In this document: positions 34,501 through 45,566 of the stretch, piece after piece | Layout of the letters: every line of letters starts with the position of its first letter | Position numbering within the stretch: position 1 is the stretch's first letter | Assembly (NCBI GenBank): GCA_026214975.1 | Contig: CM047805.1 | Span: 108,867,845-108,931,844 of the forward strand | DNA: 64,000 nucleotides | DNA from: Gentiana macrophylla | Lineage: Eukaryota; Streptophyta; Magnoliopsida; Gentianales; Gentianaceae | Direction: 5' to 3' | Notes under the pieces: model-generated | Databases searched by the model: none | Told to the model about the DNA's origin: nothing | The model's input: only the letters and a program-made list of their open reading frames with translations | Made by a program: the position numbers and the translations under genes

Positions 34501-34867
34501 GAATTAAAACGCTCAGCTAGAAGTCGAATTAAAAAGGGCTAAGGCAAGCAGGTCGATCGGAGCCCAACTCACAAGTGCAATAAGAACCAAAGGTTCATAA
34601 TACACTTGGGGGGCAACATCGATAAAATAAATAGTAGCTCGACAAGCCAGTAGTGAACAGAGCCAAGGGCTCGACAAGCGAAAGCTATGCTACAAAACAT
34701 CAAGACAAGCAAGATAAAAAGATAGACAAGAAAAAGATAGTAAAATCAAATCAAAATCAACGCAAAGTCATTACAAAACAAGGCCAGGTCGAAAAAGACC
34801 AGCCAAAGTAAAAATAAATGTTATTACAGATCAGAGTTCAAATGAAAAATGCAGCAAAAGATAACGG

Positions 34868-37142
34868 TCAAGGGTCGGCTTCAGGAGTCGGCTTAGGTAC
34901 GGCTGAAGTCGGATCAACGGCGGTCAGGTCAGCAGCAGGAGCAGAAGCAGAAGGACCATACTTGATGGCCAAAGATTCTCCCTGTTGGAACTCTTCGATA
35001 TACCGGTCGTATAAATCCTCTGAATTGGGATTGTAGAACACCGGTGTCTCGAGCGTCGACATGTCGAATTCCGGGATAACGGCCTTCACTTGATCCACTG
35101 CCATAGTGTAGCCGCCCATCATCGAGGCGCACATGATCACCTCTAGATCTGCATCAAGGTTGGCCGACTTCCGATACTCTGCAATCACGTCAGCTGTAGC
35201 CGTCTCGAGCCACGCGCGCGCCTGATCCAATTCAGCTTGTAGCGCATCTCTCTCCTGTCGAGCTTTCTTAATCTCTTCCAGTGAAGCCTTGTGCCACTTT
35301 TGCACTTTCTCAAAGTCTTGAGCCAGCTTGAGCAGCTCTATGCCTTGATCGTTTCTCTCAGCCTGCAATCGATCCAGCTCCTTCTCGGCAACTGTTAACT
35401 TGTCTTTCAGCTTCTGGCACTCGGCAACCGACTCGCGCTTCAATGTCTCGTATTGAGTCTCCATGGCGGAGATAGCGGCATTCTTTGCAACATTGTCATG
35501 TAAAAGCTTGCCGTTCTCCTTGCGCAGCTCATCTGCCGACTCACCCGTCTTGGCCAGCCTCCGGGTAGCCTCCCGACCGGCAATGTTACTCTGCAAAAGA
35601 AAGAGAAATGAGGATAAAACACAAGGCGAAGACCTCAGGAGAGGCTAGCATCTAAAGAGTAATAGTACAATCAACTTACGAGGCGAGTCAACTTTCGGAG
35701 CGCCTGAGACATGCTCTTATCCTCCAGAGCCGCGAAGTCGTCAGCGACCCAGTTCAGATCGATTTCCGGCCCGGGTGAGACCTCGGTAGTCTTGGCCCTC
35801 TTCGACTGCCGATGTTGTTCTCGCACCAGCTCAGCAGCAGTTGGCCTCTTCTTGGACCGAGATACATCCTCCTCGACATGAAATTCTGTAGCCGGATCCA
35901 ATTCGACTAGCTCATCCTCGTCCTCGTCACGCAGAGAGCCGAAACGCAGTGTCAAACCACTGCTGGACGGAGGCAGCTCTGTAGATCCAGTTGCCACAGT
36001 GGATTCGACTGCAGCAGGGCTCGTTTCGGGTCGAGGGGCACCCCCCTCTCGGGAAGAAGAAGGCACCCTGACCTCAGCCAAAGGCAAGTTGGGAACAGCC
36101 TGACCCCTGATAGGTTGAGCAGCCCCGACCACCGACTCAAGGATACGCGTGGGATCAAAGACCTTTGAGAACCTGCCCACTGCAAAACGAAAAAAGAACA
36201 AGTTAGTTCTGGTCGACAAACAACAAGTTATCAACTCAACAAGTAACAAGTATGAAAAAACAAGCAAATAGGGAACATCCTACGATTCTCGTGATCTGGG
36301 ACGCGAAGGCCCACATATGGCATCGGCCCAGCCTCCTCCAAGTGGGCCAGGTGATACAGGAGACTCAGGTCTCGAGTACACACCTCGAAGTTATGTCCAC
36401 CCAGGAGTCGGGCTTCGTAAGGAACAGGGTCCTTCCCAAGTTTGTCTTGTTTCCCGTCTCTCGACCTCCATTGCCCTATGTAGGGGTTATCCAGGCCATG
36501 ACGGAGAAAGAAAAATCGAGGCTTCCACTCCCCGTGAGAAGAAGGTCCCTTAGTTATGAACTCATGTCGGTTCGCTCTTCTCAGAAAGGAATACCATAAC
36601 TTGTCGGGTGTAGCAGCTATCTTGTAGTAATACCAAAACAAGGGCACTGAGAAGCAGACCTGAGCCACTCGACATGCTATTACGAACCCCATTAGGGTTC
36701 TGACACCATTCGGGGCAATTTGAGAAACACTAACTTCATAGTGGTGTAGAATCGCGAGAATGGCCGGGCAGAGTGGAAACCTTAATCCGCTCGCGAGCTG
36801 ATTCTCGTAGACAGCACAAAATCCTTCTGGGGGCTCATCGGCAAACATGTGATTACCAGAAGGGAGTCGAGATTCGAACGGAGGACTAACAATATTATAC
36901 TTCCGGCAGATTTCGACAACGTCCTCTGGAGAAAGTGCACTGAGACACCCTTTTGCACCCTTTCCATCCATCCTAGTTACTAGCTTTTTAGGCTGGTTAG
37001 GGACAGGAGGGGGGGAAGCTGTGGGTTCACCGGAGTCTCGCCGGAGAAGAAGATCGGAGGCAGCAGATACCGGAGTTTGGGATTGGGAAGGCGTTCCGCT
37101 ACCCCTATCAGATTCTGTGGCACTGCTACTACTACTTGACAT
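34868..37142 (-). CDS. Element B antisense gene, three exons, intact (Transposase_28-like)
   Basis: The exons are 37142-36284, 36179-35680 and 35590-34868. The introns (104 and 89 bp) start GT and end AG, and phases agree, so all three join into 693 codons without a stop. The N-terminus is serine-rich and basic. A globular domain follows (VVEICRKYNIVSPPFESRLP, FCAVYENQLASGLRFPLCP, FVIACRVAQVCFSVPLFWYY), resembling PF04195. A linker with RSKKRPTAAE precedes a long coiled coil in exon 3 and the end IPEFDMSTLE...EEFQQGES. The start at 37142 is the first true ATG. The gene opposes gag-pol, which is broken. Such antisense ORFs are known in Tat elements, but their role is unknown. Confidence 0.82.
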
Positions 37143-37269
37143 AGATAAATCAAACAAAAGAAGAAGATGAACAACACTGAGAAAAAGAAAAGAGTCTTAC
37201 TTGGTGTTTGGAATTTGGAGATTGAGATGAAAGAAATAGCAAAGAGGTTTTGCAGCAGCCTGTGTATTC

Positions 37270-37290
37270 TCTCCCTTTATATATGTTAGT
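37270..37290 (-). promoter_or_regulatory. TATA box of element B antisense gene
   Basis: The minus strand reads ACATATATAAAGGGAG, about 130 bases upstream of the ATG at 37142 and inside the element, not in the LTR. It matches the arrangement in element A (TATA at 3899). Confidence 0.6.
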
Positions 37291-37548
37291 AAATATTGCA
37301 AATGAACTGAAAAGACGTGGGGGATGGGGAGTTATAACCCCCTGGAGATCACGATAATCAAGGCAGTGACGCGTCTTTTGTGGGATGCGTTTTGTATGCC
37401 AGATATCGTGCCACGTGGCAGTAAGCAGTTAGGGTTAACAAGTGGCGGGAAAAAGCCCGCCCAAATGAAAACCCAACTCGAAGACGATTCATGTGACAGA
37501 CTCGACCTCGGGCAATGGGAGTCGCCTCTCTCAAGTCTGGGGGGCTTA

Positions 37549-38088
37549 TGACGATACAGGGTTTCACTCCCTCCACGTGTCGTCTATCGGTTGGTCATCA
37601 CATTATGAAATAGCTCCAAGGCATGAGAATCGACATCGGTATTCAACATAATGATCATCGACCATTGAGCAGTGTGAGACGACGAGTCTGTCAGGACATA
37701 GTCCACACCAGCTAGCAGTGTAAGACAACGAGTCTAGAGTCGATCACCGCAGGTCGGCAGATCGACTCGAGGACAGAGTCCGCACCAGCTGTCCAGGCCC
37801 ATTAATAGCGATAGCTTGGGCAAGGGTCAAGGCCCATTTAAGGGTAAAGGTGACAATAACATAAGCCGACTTAACCTTAGGTGACAATACCCCAATCCAG
37901 GAACTACGTAAGGCTTGATTCCTGGAATATAACAGGATACGTAGGCAATCTAAGATAGAATCTTAGACTCAGCCGCAAACATAAAAATCCTCCACCTCGT
38001 TCCTTTATTGGCATTAGGGTTTTGTGTGTTCATCACTAGATTCATATTAGGGCCCGGATAATTAAGGTGACAGAATTTGTCATCGTCA
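37549..38088 (+). repeat. Element B 3' LTR lacking the TATA box
   Basis: It is 540 bp. The 26 bases containing TATAAA in the 5' LTR are replaced here by six bases around 37881. The new junction reads GGTGACAATA, a copy of text about 30 bp upstream (37849-37858), as expected for templated filler during repair or strand switching. Confidence 0.92.
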
Positions 38089-38093
38089 GAAGT

Positions 38094-38240
38094 CTTGATG
38101 TTAAAAATACTAAGGTTCAAATTACTTGAAGATATTAAAGTTTTGAATGTGAATTAGGAGTTATGCAAGTTGGCATCTAAGATGAAAGTGGAGTTGGTTC
38201 TGGAAAGTTTCGAGGACGAAATTTCTGTAAGGGGGGAGAA
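38094..38240 (+). pseudogene. Chromovirus pol end and purine tract (remnant)
   Basis: TTTCGAGGACGAAATTTCTG followed by AAGGGGGGAGAA is the usual end of chromovirus pol and its purine tract. It continues the remnant at 27332-27891 across element B. Confidence 0.6.
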
Positions 38241-38389
38241 TGTAACATCCCAAATTTTCAGAAAATGGCAAAAACGAATTTTAACAAAAAAAAAATTATA
38301 TTTAAATAAATGATTTAAATATAATAAATCTAAACATTTTAATTTGTTAAAAGACGTTTTTGCTCTTTTCTGAAAATTCGGGATGTTAC
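38241..38389. repeat. 149-bp inverted repeat made of two LTR starts
   Basis: The left arm begins TGTAACATCCCAAATTTTCA. The right arm, reverse-complemented, begins GTAACATCCCGAATTTTCAG. Similarity continues through GCAAAAACG on both sides, with an AT-rich centre. It follows a chromovirus purine tract, so the left arm is an LTR start. The right arm is a second LTR start in opposite orientation, or the unit is a fold-back element. Confidence 0.75.
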
Positions 38390-38955
38390 CTTAATCGGAG
38401 CGAAAGACCAAGTTCTCAAGAATCCAAACGAGAACATTGGCTAAGAACAACGCTTGCTCAAGGTGCTAATAAGTTATTAAGGCGTGGACTCTACAACGAA
38501 GAAATCCTCACTCGCAAGTGATAAAAGAAGTCAAAGACTTCATAATATATAACTCTCAAAATGTACTGTTTGTAGAAGAACCACACAAATTCCTTATATA
38601 GGCTATAATCTTCAAGAAACTAAAACAAACTAGCAATGTGGGATAATTAAAAGCTTATTTTTGCCACTTTACTTCCAGTGAGCCTAACTTGACTCTAATA
38701 AGCTCGAATGACTTTTATTTGCTGAAAATAAAGATTTAACTCAATATACTATCATATAGGCACCTTCCTAATGGGCTTTTGGCATTTAACTACTACAAAA
38801 CATCATAAAAGAACATAAATAAATGAAATCAAGTCAAATAGGCCCAATAGACCTTATTGGACACAAAACGGCGCCTTGGGATTTTCACTTGGACTGATCT
38901 TCTTGCTTTTTGGATAAATAGTGCATCATCTTTCTTCTTGGACTGGATCACATCA
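38390..38955 (-). repeat. Probable gypsy LTR, minus strand
   Basis: A minus-strand frame ending FEEGENDVIQ (38829-39062) resembles gypsy polyprotein ends. A purine-rich GAAGAGGGAGAGAA (38956-38969) precedes a TGATGTGATCC start. The far end, near 38384-38390, is uncertain and no TSD was seen. Confidence 0.4.
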
Positions 38956-39074
38956 TTCTCTCCCTCTTCAAAAGTATTTGTCCTCAGATCTAAGTCCATC
39001 GGTTGGGAAGGGATTGTCAAAATAAGACCTTCCGGGTCACATAATTTATTTGGCATATGCAATTAACAACTCTT

Positions 39075-41486
39075 CTTTATGGTTATGATCTGCTCGGCTT
39101 TATCAATGAGCAAAATCCATGACCGCCGGTGAATAATACGGTGAAGGGGACAATAAAGACAATTCCAGCACATCGTTTATGGCAATGCAGTGACAGGATG
39201 CATTAATTCACAACGCCATCACAGCGTCTCTCACAACCTCAATCTTACCGGTTCTCTCCAAGACAAAAACATCATCCGAGGCCTGGCAAGTTCTCTCTGA
39301 CATTTACGCAAAGCCGACTAGAGGGAGAATTAAGCAAATAAAAGCTAACCTTAAATCCATTCGCAAAGTTTCCTAAAAAAAATCCATTCGCAAAGCAGAA
39401 AGATCAATCTCTGAGTACTTATACTCTGTTAAAACTAAAATTGATGAATTAGCAATTCTTGGAGCACCAATGGATCCTGATGATGTTGACCTTATATTTT
39501 AACAGCTTGGTGATGAGTATAGGGATTTAGCAATAGCTCTTCAAGCTCGTGACACCACTATTAGGTTCGAAAAGCTTCATGAGAAGTTTCTAAACAATGC
39601 TCATGTCGGATATAAGAATGACTTTGCCTGGAATTTCGCTCCCACCACCTTCTTCGCGGCCTATCGGCAACCTCCCAACACCACTCGGCCACAACCATTA
39701 GGGCTGTTCCCTTGCCCCTCTTCACATTCATGGCGGGGGAAAACTCCAGCTGAGGCATATAACTCTCAGCATAATACGCAGTAGCGACCTCAGCGCCCCT
39801 ACTAAAGAAAATGCCAATTATGTTAAACCCAAGGGCGTCTGCCAAGTTTTGTCTGCAATTTCAAGTCCATAATATTTCACCCACTACTCTATCTCCAAAT
39901 CGTCCATGGCGTCCTCGGCCCCCTCAAGCATATGCCACTACACCTTCATAAAAAAATTGGTTACTTGACAGTGGTGCTACACACCACATTACTGCTGATT
40001 TAAACAACTTGTCTCTTCACACACCCTACATTGGTACTTATGACATAATGGTTAGAGATGGTAGCCCATCACTCACACTGGTTCGGCTTCTCTTCCTCTT
40101 CCTTATTAAAGTACCGTACTCTTAACATTATTTTATGTGTTCCACAAATATCTCATAATTTAATTTCTATTTCTCAGTTATGTCAAAACTTTAATGTATC
40201 TGTTAAATTCATACCCACCAAATTTGTTGTGAAGGACCTCCTGACCAGTCAAGTCTTGGTGAATGGACCCGTTAAAGATAGACTGTATGAGTGTCCATCT
40301 CAACCAATCCTGGCTTTTTCTATCAACAAAACAAACCATCAACCTTGGCATTATCAACTTGGTCATCCGGCCAGTCAAATTTTTCAGTCACAAACTTGGA
40401 TGTTGTTTCTTCATCGTTTACTCATTATTCTGCGTGCTTAAAAATAAGAGTCACAAACTAGCTTTTGCTCACCTACTTTGCATTCAAAATGCCCTCTTCA
40501 AATAATTTTCTCTGATGTGTGGACCACATCGATTTATACATGGATGGTTTTAAATATTATATAAATATTTGTCTATAACTACACAAAACATATATGGTTC
40601 TATCCTCTTCACAATAAATCAGATGTTGCCTCTCCCTTCACCCGTTTCAAAGAAATTTTTGAATTTTTTTAATTCTCACATTTGAATTATGTATACCGAC
40701 AATGGTCAAGAATATATTGTATTAATTACTACCTAGCCACATATGGCATTTCTCAATTTTTCACACCCTTACACACCTGAACATAACGGCTTCTCGGAAT
40801 GTCGTCATCTTCATATTGTCGAATCAGGACACTCACTTCTTAATCATACAACCCTCCCTCGAACCTACTAGACAGATGCCTTCACCACCGCTGTGTATAT
40901 CATTAACCGTATGCCTACTTCAACTTTATCCATGAACTGTCCCTTCACATGCATATTTGGTGAGTCTTAAAAATATAACAAACTCCGGTCCTTCAGGTGT
41001 CCATGCTACCCTTGGTTGTGTCCATATACTGGACACATGTTACAATCTCTCTCTACTGTCTGTGTGTTTTTGGGTCATGCCCTCTCTCAGCATGGCTATT
41101 ACTGTTATCATGTTGCCAATTCTCGCCTTTATGTCTCACGCCATGTTAAATTTGTTGAAGATATATTTCCCTTCTGTACTCCTACCCCACCCTCCTCACC
41201 CTCTCTGATTCCTTCCCATGATTGGCTGACTGATCCTCTTATGCCATCTCCACCTGAATCCCCCAGCCCTCGACCACCCTCATCTCCATCTCTTTCCCCT
41301 TCACCGGCCACCCCTCTTTCCTCTGTTTCCTCCTCACCTACCCTACTCCCGTCTCCACCTCCATTATCTCATGCCATGCGTACCCGTGTGAAAAACAGCA
41401 TTCATAAACCAATCCAAATACTTAATCTTCATAATCAACTCAATCCCTCTTTTGACACCGAAACCACCTTAATACTTAGCAGTGAC
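39075..41486 (+). pseudogene. Ty1/copia relic: gag, protease and integrase
   Basis: Pieces in order: gag (LIHNAITASL, SSEAWQVLSDIYAKPTRGRI, LGDEYRDLAIALQARD), the protease box WLLDSGATHHITADL, the pre-integrase part (HNLISISQLCQNFNVSVKF), integrase core scraps (a TDNGQEY-like box) and the region LCPYTGHMLQSLST...CYHVANSRLYVSRHVKFVED. A proline/serine-rich linker follows. Numerous stops and shifts occur. It stops before RT, where the solo LTR at 41487 interrupts it. A few codons may continue at 43905-43940. Confidence 0.85.
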
Positions 41487-41591
41487 TGTAATATCCCGAC
41501 TTTTTTGAAAAAGGGCAGACGTTTCTTTTTGTGAAAAATGGAATATTATGATTTACGGATTAAAGTATTTTATGTTTGTGTGTGTGTATGT

Positions 41592-41626
<35 letters not shown>

Positions 41627-42541
41627 TATATCTATATATTTCGGATATCTATATTTATTTAAGGAAATAATATGATTTTAAGTAAAAAGGGCAATTAAGT
41701 AATTGTTGGGAATTTTCCTATTTAAGGAAAAATAAACCCATTAGTTTTCCCTAACCTTTTGAATCAGAATTTCACCTCCTAATCTTCCCCTCTCCTGCGT
41801 GTAAGAGTTTGAGAAAAAGGTTGAGAGATTTCTTCCGTTTTCTAAGACGGATCTTAACGGTTTTCAGATCAGAGTAGAGTAGCGGAATCGTCGTGAAGAG
41901 AGCGTCGATTCAACATCCGAAAGTTAGGACCTTGTCAAGGTTTGGTGGGAATAGCTTGCTAAAAGGTAAGAGCGTCTTCCTACAAATTAATCATGCTTTA
42001 GAGAAAATAGATCGTGTTTTTGATTCGTTTTGTAAGAGACTCTTCCTAATGAGTAATTACGGTTTTATAATGTTAAGGTTGAGTTTTAGTGTCGAATTGT
42101 AGTAAGAGGGTTTTTATATTAAATAGTTGGTGTTTTATGATGTTAAGATAGAGTAAAGGGGTGTTCTAACTGAAAAGATTATTTTTTTTAATTACGGTTT
42201 GGTGTTGATTAATATAATTTTTGTTCTCATGCAATTGATTAATATTTTAAAGTGATTGAAATATGTGTACCCAGTTTCATATATGTTAACGCCAGGAATT
42301 ATTGATATATTTGATGTTTCACTAGTACCGGGTATTTTAGGTTTTGATTATTCTTTTCTTCTGTCGTTATTTTATTTTTATTTTCCTTCTGTTAGTATAT
42401 GTTCAGGTCTATTAGTATATGTGCATCAGTGCATGTGCGTGTACTATCCTAGTTAAAATAAAAATTACACATATATCTAGTGCATATGCATTTTGCTACT
42501 AGTGCTTCATACACTTTTCTTGTTCTTATGAATAGTTAATG

Positions 42542-42591
<50 letters not shown>

Positions 42592-43899
42592 GTATGGTTG
42601 TTTAGCGTTATTGTGTTATGTTATTTTCTTTTCGGAAAATATGGAATTATAATTTAGTAGACAATGGATTTTGTAGCTAATGTTACTTTAATGTTTAACT
42701 AGAATTGTAGTTTTGTTAATCAACTTAAATTATAAGATGAAATGAAAATGAACAAGCCCCGATTGAGTTCTGATGCGTTTAGTTCCGGCACCGGACGCAC
42801 TCTTAAAGGGAGTTGAAATCCGGGACCGTCAGAAAGGCATGAAAGGGCTTGTGCTTTGATGAACTAGAGTTCATCAATGTCTGTGTAATTACTAGGCCTT
42901 GTCCGTGTCTAGTGGTCTAAGAAAGAGGGAAGTAGGGGCCAGGGAGCTTACTTGAAAACACTTAGGTGGCTAGTTAATAACCATTAATGATTACATACTT
43001 GTCTAGTAAAAGACTAAACATCTTGTCATTTTTGGATAGACACAAGTTTATATCGCAATGTGTAAGCTTTCGGATAAAACGAGTAAACTTGTTAGCCTTT
43101 CTAGAGGCACCAGGCGTAGAGGATACTCGTGGATGGATAACTTTGCTAGCCATTAGAGGGCACCAGGAGTAGAGGGACTTTACCAAACGCGTATACTATC
43201 GGCGCTAGCCCGTGGCTGTTGGTGTGATCCACTAATAGGTTGCACCCAGATACTTCGTGGTGAGTAGCATCATACGTAGTGCCCTAGAATGCAGATGTAA
43301 CAAAGATAAGCTAAGTTAGAAACAGTTAGTCATGACATGTTGATGAACATGAAGTGAACCCTAGATTGAGTCGGTCTCATAAAGATAACTATTATAATAA
43401 AACTTGTTTATAAAGCTTTGTTAATTTATAGCTTCTACCTCTTATTGAGTACTTTGTACTTACCTCAAATGCATTATTTTTCTATGTGTTTGAGGGAGAG
43501 AAGATGAACAGGTAGATCCGGAGTTCGAGGCAGACTTTGATGACGACGTTTGAGGACGCCGGACTTGAAGCATTTTCTTTTTGTTCTTTTCCTTATTATA
43601 CTATAGACTTGTCGTTTCTTTGGGAAAGTTATGTAATTTCCTTTTTAGTTTCTTTTAGAGGATTTCGTACGTCGTTTGGTTTTCCAATGTAATAAATGTT
43701 ACATTTCTATCTTTAGTATTTTGAGTTCTTTTCATATTAGCATTTACGGTGTTTGCCGAGTATTTTTAGCTACCGTTTGCTAAACTCGATACGACATAGT
43801 AGAGCCTTACGTGCAATATTGGATTTATTTAATATTATACGTGCCGAGCGTTTTTTTGTTTCCGGATAAGGACTCGGTATCCGGAAGCGGGGCGTTACA
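41487..43899 (+). mobile_element. Chromoviral solo LTR, copy 1
   Basis: It is 2413 bp, starts TGTAATATCCCGA and ends GGGGCGTTACA, and is flanked by perfect TSDs GTGAC (41482-41486 and 43900-43904). It has no internal region and no partner LTR, so it is a solo LTR left by recombination. Its last 40 bases (GGATAAGGACTCGG, TATCCGGAAGC) match copies 2 and 3 in reverse. It contains an AT microsatellite (42543-42588). Confidence 0.9.
42543..42588. repeat. (AT)n microsatellite
   Basis: Uninterrupted AT dinucleotides inside the solo LTR. A similar shorter run occurs at about 41591-41611. Confidence 0.95.
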
Positions 43900-43942
43900 G
43901 TGACAAACACTTTGTCACTAGAAAGCCTTCTTTTTTTCAAAT

Positions 43943-43943
<1 letters not shown>

Positions 43944-43981
<38 letters not shown>
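43944..43981. repeat. (AAT)n microsatellite
   Basis: About twelve AAT units lie just right of the solo LTR, at the start of an AT-rich intergenic stretch. Confidence 0.95.
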
Positions 43982-44830
43982 TAAATAATCTTTGGATAAC
44001 CTAGAAAAAATATACACATACACTATAAAAGAATAAAGCATTAATATACCACACAATAAACAATTAATTAAACGAATTGTTTTTAGGGATAACAATTAAA
44101 CTAGTATTAACAAAAGATTATCAAAAAAAAAGTATTTACAGTCACACTAAAAATTCAAAAAACACCAAATAAAATTAAATAATTGATAAAAAATCAGCCA
44201 CTAAATGAACGGATCTATACCAAACTGAAGCAAAAATGCAGACATAGCATGATGCCATATCATCATGACATACATTACTTTTACACAATCATGACATACA
44301 TTTAGATAATGTAAAGTCCGTATCATCATGACATACATAAACTTCATAATTAAATATTCTCTTCGTCTCAATTTGTTTTGGACCTTTCGGAACTCCGAAA
44401 TTTAAGGAAACATCATTTATTATATTATATTGTCATTAAAAACATTACTAAATTACAAAAAATCTCTTTTAGATTTTCCTTAAATTTTTTAATAAATGTT
44501 GATATGTTGGTATTTTAGACATTTAAGAAGCAATTTAAGTATATATATTAGTTTTGAGACTTATTTTGGGATATACATAAGTGGAATAAGTCGCAAACAA
44601 ATTAAGACGGAGGGAGTAATACTAATAATACAAATAATCTTTAGATACCCCATAAAAAAATATACACATTGTTTACAGGAAAATATACACATTTATTAGA
44701 ATAAAAAATTAAAATAAACGTAATAAACTATTAAACCAATTTCAAAGTATACAAATGATTAACACCACTCTAAATTTTTTTAAAAAAAACACTAAAATAT
44801 TTAAATAATTGATAATAAATCATAAATCTT
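43968..44830. repeat. Diverged direct repeat flanking a MITE
   Basis: Text at 43980-44200 (AAATAATCTTTGGATA, AAATATACACATA, TTAAATAATTGATAA) recurs in order at 44633-44822. The MITE at 44357-44616 lies between the two copies. The two copies share blocks but differ by many substitutions and indels. Confidence 0.6.
44357..44616. mobile_element. Stowaway-like MITE
   Basis: The right end reads CTCCCTCCGTCTTAATTTGT on the minus strand. The left end is TTCTCTTCGTCTCAATTTGT. Both are flanked by TA (44355-44356 and 44617-44618). The 260-bp length, the CTCCCTCCGT terminus and the TA duplication fit Stowaway (Tc1/mariner-related) elements. Confidence 0.85.
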
Positions 44831-45566
44831 AGCATTGCACTTTTGCAATTATTAATCATCAACCTGAGCAGGTCATTAACACAAGAAAAGTGAAAAGCAA
44901 TCAATTTCATATCTTAAAGCCACATAAAAAAACCCAACATTCTGAGTCAATAAAAAAATGGATTCAATTGAAGCATCAATCTTGGGCTTCCTAAAAATTC
45001 TCTCCAGATAAACCTGCAAACCCAAAACGGATCTCAACACTTGTTCACTCTCATCGGAAAGCATCAGTAAAAAGTACTTAGAACATGTATCAGTAACGCC
45101 CCGTTCATGTATACGGAGTTCTTATCCGGAAAATAAAGCTCGACACGTATAATATTAAATAAATTCCATATTTTACGTAAGCCTCTACTACGCCGTATCC
45201 AGTTTAGCAAAAACGGAAGCTAAAAGACTAAAACTATAAAAGCTACTATAATAGATTATAAACCATACTAAAGATAAAAATGGGTCACGTACAACAACGA
45301 ATATCTTACAAGGTACGATGTCCAAAGTAAAAGTACAACATGTCTTATAACTAGCCTCAAAATAAAAATAAATATTTGTCTTGAAAAGAAAAACAACATA
45401 GTTTGATACATCCGGGATAATAAAAGAAAAGGAAGTCAACAAGCAAAGGATCAAATGTCGTCCTCAAAATCCTCATCGAACACCGGATCAACATTTTCTT
45501 CTTCTCACCCCACAAATCATACAACAAAACAATGCAATGTAGGTAAGTACAAAGGTAATTAGTAAA

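Larger units (their letters stand above)
27892..38088 (+). mobile_element. Element B: Tat-lineage Ty3/gypsy retrotransposon
   Basis: LTRs lie at 27892-28451 and 37549-38088 with TGACGATACAGG starts and CATCGTCA ends. A perfect TSD, GAAGT, lies at 27887-27891 and 38089-38093. The primer site TGGCGCTAGAAGGAGGG follows at 28453, and the purine tract CTGGGGGGCTTA precedes 37549. Gag-pol is on the plus strand (28500-33979) and the antisense gene on the minus strand (37142-34868). About ten substitutions and one deletion separate the LTRs. It is 10.2 kb and inserted in a chromovirus remnant. Confidence 0.96.

Noticed and set aside
41016..41534. Proline/serine-rich ORF as a separate gene
   Set aside because: Its N-terminal part is the conserved copia post-integrase region (LCPYTGH...SRHVKFVED). 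The Pro-rich part is the normal linker, and the frame runs into the solo LTR.
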